Source of the DNA: a virus
DNA length: 31,244 bases
IMG/VR virus record: IMGVR_UViG_3300030110_002929
Location: 11,941 to 43,184 of that record
Reading direction: 5' to 3' (one strand)
Part shown: in pieces, positions 30,001-31,244 of the stretch
Layout: each line of letters opens with the position of its first letter
How positions within the stretch are numbered: position 1 is the stretch's first letter
Program-made: the position numbers and the translations under genes
The notes under the pieces: generated by a model
What the model saw: only the letters and a program-made list of their open reading frames with translations
Told to the model about the DNA's origin: nothing
Database searches by the model: none

Positions 30001-31244
30001 CTATAAATGTACCATATTCTTGAAGATCGTTGTTATTCATCCTTTCTTCATTATATAGCTTCAATATACTTACCCATTGTAATTTATCTTCTCCTGAAAA
30101 AGCATATGGTCTAATACCAAATGTACTATCTGGACTGTACATTAAACATGCTCTTGCTTGGGTGTGTACATCTGCATACGCTTCAGTAGGAGTAGTTGAG
30201 CCTGGATGATACATTTTGCCATATGATCCAAACTCTCCGCTACCAGCACCATATACATTTTTTAATGTTTGTGGGTTGCTTTCAGATTCATTTAAAAATC
30301 TTGGTTTACCATCACCATCTTTTACAACCACACTATTAGATCCAGCATTGACACCAGCATATCCATTTAAAACTCTATCGTAAATTTCATCTGTATTTTC
30401 AGCTACAATAGCTGCAGTATCACCAGCTTGTACTTTTTCCGCTCCAATACCGCCATCAAAACTATTGCCTTTTCCTTTTACATATCCATGAGACAATTCT
30501 GATCTTCCATAATTACAAACTTGATTTACTAATCCTGACTGAACAATAGTTCTATCTGATTCAGTTCTTTCAGCTCTACAAACTCTAAATCCTGATATTT
30601 TTTCTCTTACGTGTGGTGGTATTTTAAAGGTAAAATCAATAGCTAAATCAAATGTATAATGATAGCCCGATTCTCCTGGACCTGCACAAAAACCATACAT
30701 CTGAGGTGATACATTTGTAGTATAGTTTGTAGATCCATGATACACAACATCTGCTAAATGTTCGATATTGTACCCAAAGTCAAAACTACTTGTATCATAT
30801 TGAACACCATGACCAGGTACAGGCATATCTGTATGTGCACTTATTCTATAATCTTGTGCATATGGATTTTCTCTCCATATAGTTCTACTGGCAGTAGCAT
30901 CTCTACCTAATTCAGTATTTTCTAAATCTAGCTCCCAAGCCTTGTCATAATGATTTGGCATTTTAATATCACCAATCCATAATACATTACCAGGATCTCC
31001 ATTTAAATCATAAACCAAAACACCAAATCTATATGTTTCACCTCTTTGATAACCTCTTTTATTACCAGAGGCATGGGCATCTTTATTAGATCCAATTGTA
31101 AAACTAGCTGTGTATTCTGTATCGACATTGTTGGTAGCTCCATCAGCACCTGCTAAATTATCTGTTTGTATTGATGGGTTAGCTACATTAGTAGATATAA
31201 ATTCTGTTTGTGAATTATTAACTCCACCTCTATTATTTCTTGTA
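27074..31244 (-). CDS. Large tail protein of crAss-like stabilisation/muzzle type, 5' end cut by window
   Basis: The frame is open to the right edge: 1389 codons are visible and the true start lies outside. A TTG at 31018 is not the start, because in-frame codons upstream encode a coherent sequence (KRGYQRGETYRFGVLVYDLN...). That RGETYRFG...DLxG...WIGDI-x-MP block and a later run (QINRIINFQNEIHFFQENAF; YISIKYGTKHMHSVV; NLFFFDIRYAKLLKYG) match, as I recall them, the large 'stabilisation' tail proteins of crAss-like phages, named muzzle in the phi-crAss001 virion. Such proteins close the distal end of the short tail. The gene is followed with no gap by the first cargo-type gene. The family call is from memory of motifs. 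Confidence 0.65.
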   Translation of the reverse strand, partial: TRNNRGGVNNSQTEFISTNVANPSIQTDNLAGADGATNNVDTEYTASFTIGSNKDAHASGNKRGYQRGETYRFGVLVYDLNGDPGNVLWIGDIKMPNHYDKAWELDLENTELGRDATASRTIWRENPYAQDYRISAHTDMPVPGHGVQYDTSSFDFGYNIEHLADVVYHGSTNYTTNVSPQMYGFCAGPGESGYHYTFDLAIDFTFKIPPHVREKISGFRVCRAERTESDRTIVQSGLVNQVCNYGRSELSHGYVKGKGNSFDGGIGAEKVQAGDTAAIVAENTDEIYDRVLNGYAGVNAGSNSVVVKDGDGKPRFLNESESNPQTLKNVYGAGSGEFGSYGKMYHPGSTTPTEAYADVHTQARACLMYSPDSTFGIRPYAFSGEDKLQWVSILKLYNEERMNNNDLQEYGTFIAPSSAHGFNSWSGIISANSSASGNFTTMLEGSQSSLQYQALGNADNQRDQGLIFSTKKITKDNESGVMVAKCAVLDTYYEPYVRNYPTYNGDGYTTQLYVSISGVNNYENAFFHDVTDPTLFTDSSTAFNGSTNPDASFNNFNLTGIKSPVSRDDFAYNSAINNAKEIGQGEFVPKDFFTQYVNEDNGGKEWYIEKRGFSNFSLGARYLYAPNTYGHTWLYGKITNTEGVDLAYETVSTLQMGTRAILINTSKQMMHMPDVMQIIRGQSYLWNKAAKPFIESDGLVCAHSAVAQPYYYYANIYRFNDSQYGGDSLEAIQKTRWVNAGNFHPINIDVQEHHTTVLGGDTFVGLYSHQMTTSPYPEKSFSKWIVFPCESFVNTEMRSGLHLAANDHVEGFDQNNPPFSNDWFYNDVYSQENNLKSYLSLQDDDQQYTDLPVEIAYSKTKLSGEQTDAFRTFPIFNFYDVEAIYGQINRIINFQNEIHFFQENAFGQLLVNPRTFLQDTSGVDSIFTGSGDTIESHQYISIKYGTKHMHSVVASERNLFFFDIRYAKLLKYGSDKKLVSVSDDLGTRDLFEKAVAYGRLKSEERFYDAKRVHMCDMPLYHVGIHGAFDYSSNSLYMTFSDRARFDHRDTVQNPTETFDPYLGQNVLGNPDQIITSSTIRFNEDINAVVSKYSVYPQQWIEHNGSLYTPKSRLPWISYENFEGEPDLIGGFRHSDDNNFGRRLLGVYGFSDRVNMQGYNFYTHELSSGALQLWQWEGSEEKTRFFDDIFLHNALSASGDFTAFHAEDSYPFYMTGVDSDGNLEYDTDLQNDLALRIIDKSYIEKIITDAPGENKKFDNLNIVATVKHIDNNSNNILAYSLDDANNSTVIRRGIENTDAGMYFEDLHFESDSFPRTRIDIRTTNMPGYPSATLFENTLHKYREGVLRIPLRNQESTQRVVGTYLSANLSARTTEKFNIFAIMAKYRKSYN

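Noticed and set aside
31016-31018. TTG as the start of the large tail gene
   Set aside because: The same frame stays open and gives sensible, family-like residues upstream to the window edge, so the true start is outside the window.
1-31244. Alternative genetic code (recoded TAG or TGA)
   Set aside because: TAA, TAG (at 2268-2270) and TGA (for example 844-846, 5393-5395, 6029-6031) all end genes at tight junctions, and long frames contain no in-frame stops.

Overview
The window is a single strand-biased block of bacteriophage genome. All 25 genes I support lie on the minus strand, packed with almost no space between them, so transcription runs from position 31244 down to 1. Both end genes are cut by the window edges. 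The DNA is AT-rich. Several features point to a marine Bacteroidota (flavobacterial) host. There is a secreted protein with a type IX secretion (T9SS) C-terminal sorting domain, a secretion system confined to that phylum. Signal peptides end in the FGQ/FSQ style common in that phylum. There are no obvious Shine-Dalgarno signals, and both intergenic gaps longer than 3 nt contain a TAnnTTTG element. TAA, TAG and TGA are all used as stops, so the genetic code is standard.

Layout in transcription order. (1) 31244-20036 encodes virion tail and ejected-cargo proteins: a large tail protein resembling the crAss-like stabilisation/muzzle family, a 591-aa Gly/Ala-rich internal-protein candidate, a 339-aa protein, a 759-aa protein with an N-terminal T4-type lysozyme domain, and a 654-aa probable cargo protein. 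(2) 20036-8871 is one 11.2-kb gene for a 3721-aa protein. It carries a zinc-metallopeptidase motif (HELSH) and an RNA-polymerase-like DLDGD motif, with other motifs typical of giant phage double-psi-barrel polymerases. It is best read as a virion RNA polymerase that enters the cell with the DNA. (3) 8871-7069 holds small tail-associated proteins: a LamG-like protein, a small conserved protein and a paralogous pair. (4) 7069-5393 is an envelope cassette: an outer-membrane barrel-like protein, a one-TM coiled-coil protein and an exported thioredoxin-like protein without CxxC. (5) 5391-1853 has a MAM-like protein, a small CxxC protein, the T9SS cargo protein, a cysteine-rich small protein and a holin-like protein. 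(6) 1860-1 is a run of very small, mostly Lys-rich genes of types common in marine phages, ending in a truncated probable structural gene.

How the genes fit together: the right two-thirds looks like a crAss-like ejection machine, with a tail muzzle, cargo, a lysozyme to breach peptidoglycan and a polymerase to start early transcription. The left third looks like a host-envelope module. It encodes at least three exported proteins, one of which appears built to be displayed or released through the host's own T9SS. That phage-encoded T9SS cargo and the single-chain protease-polymerase giant are the two most notable finds. Ten of 24 gene junctions share the same TAATG stop/start overlap and four consecutive junctions share an 8-nt overlap, which suggests strong translational coupling. 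No tRNA, CRISPR array, integrase, insertion sequence or attachment site is visible, and no stretch longer than about 45 bases lacks a gene.
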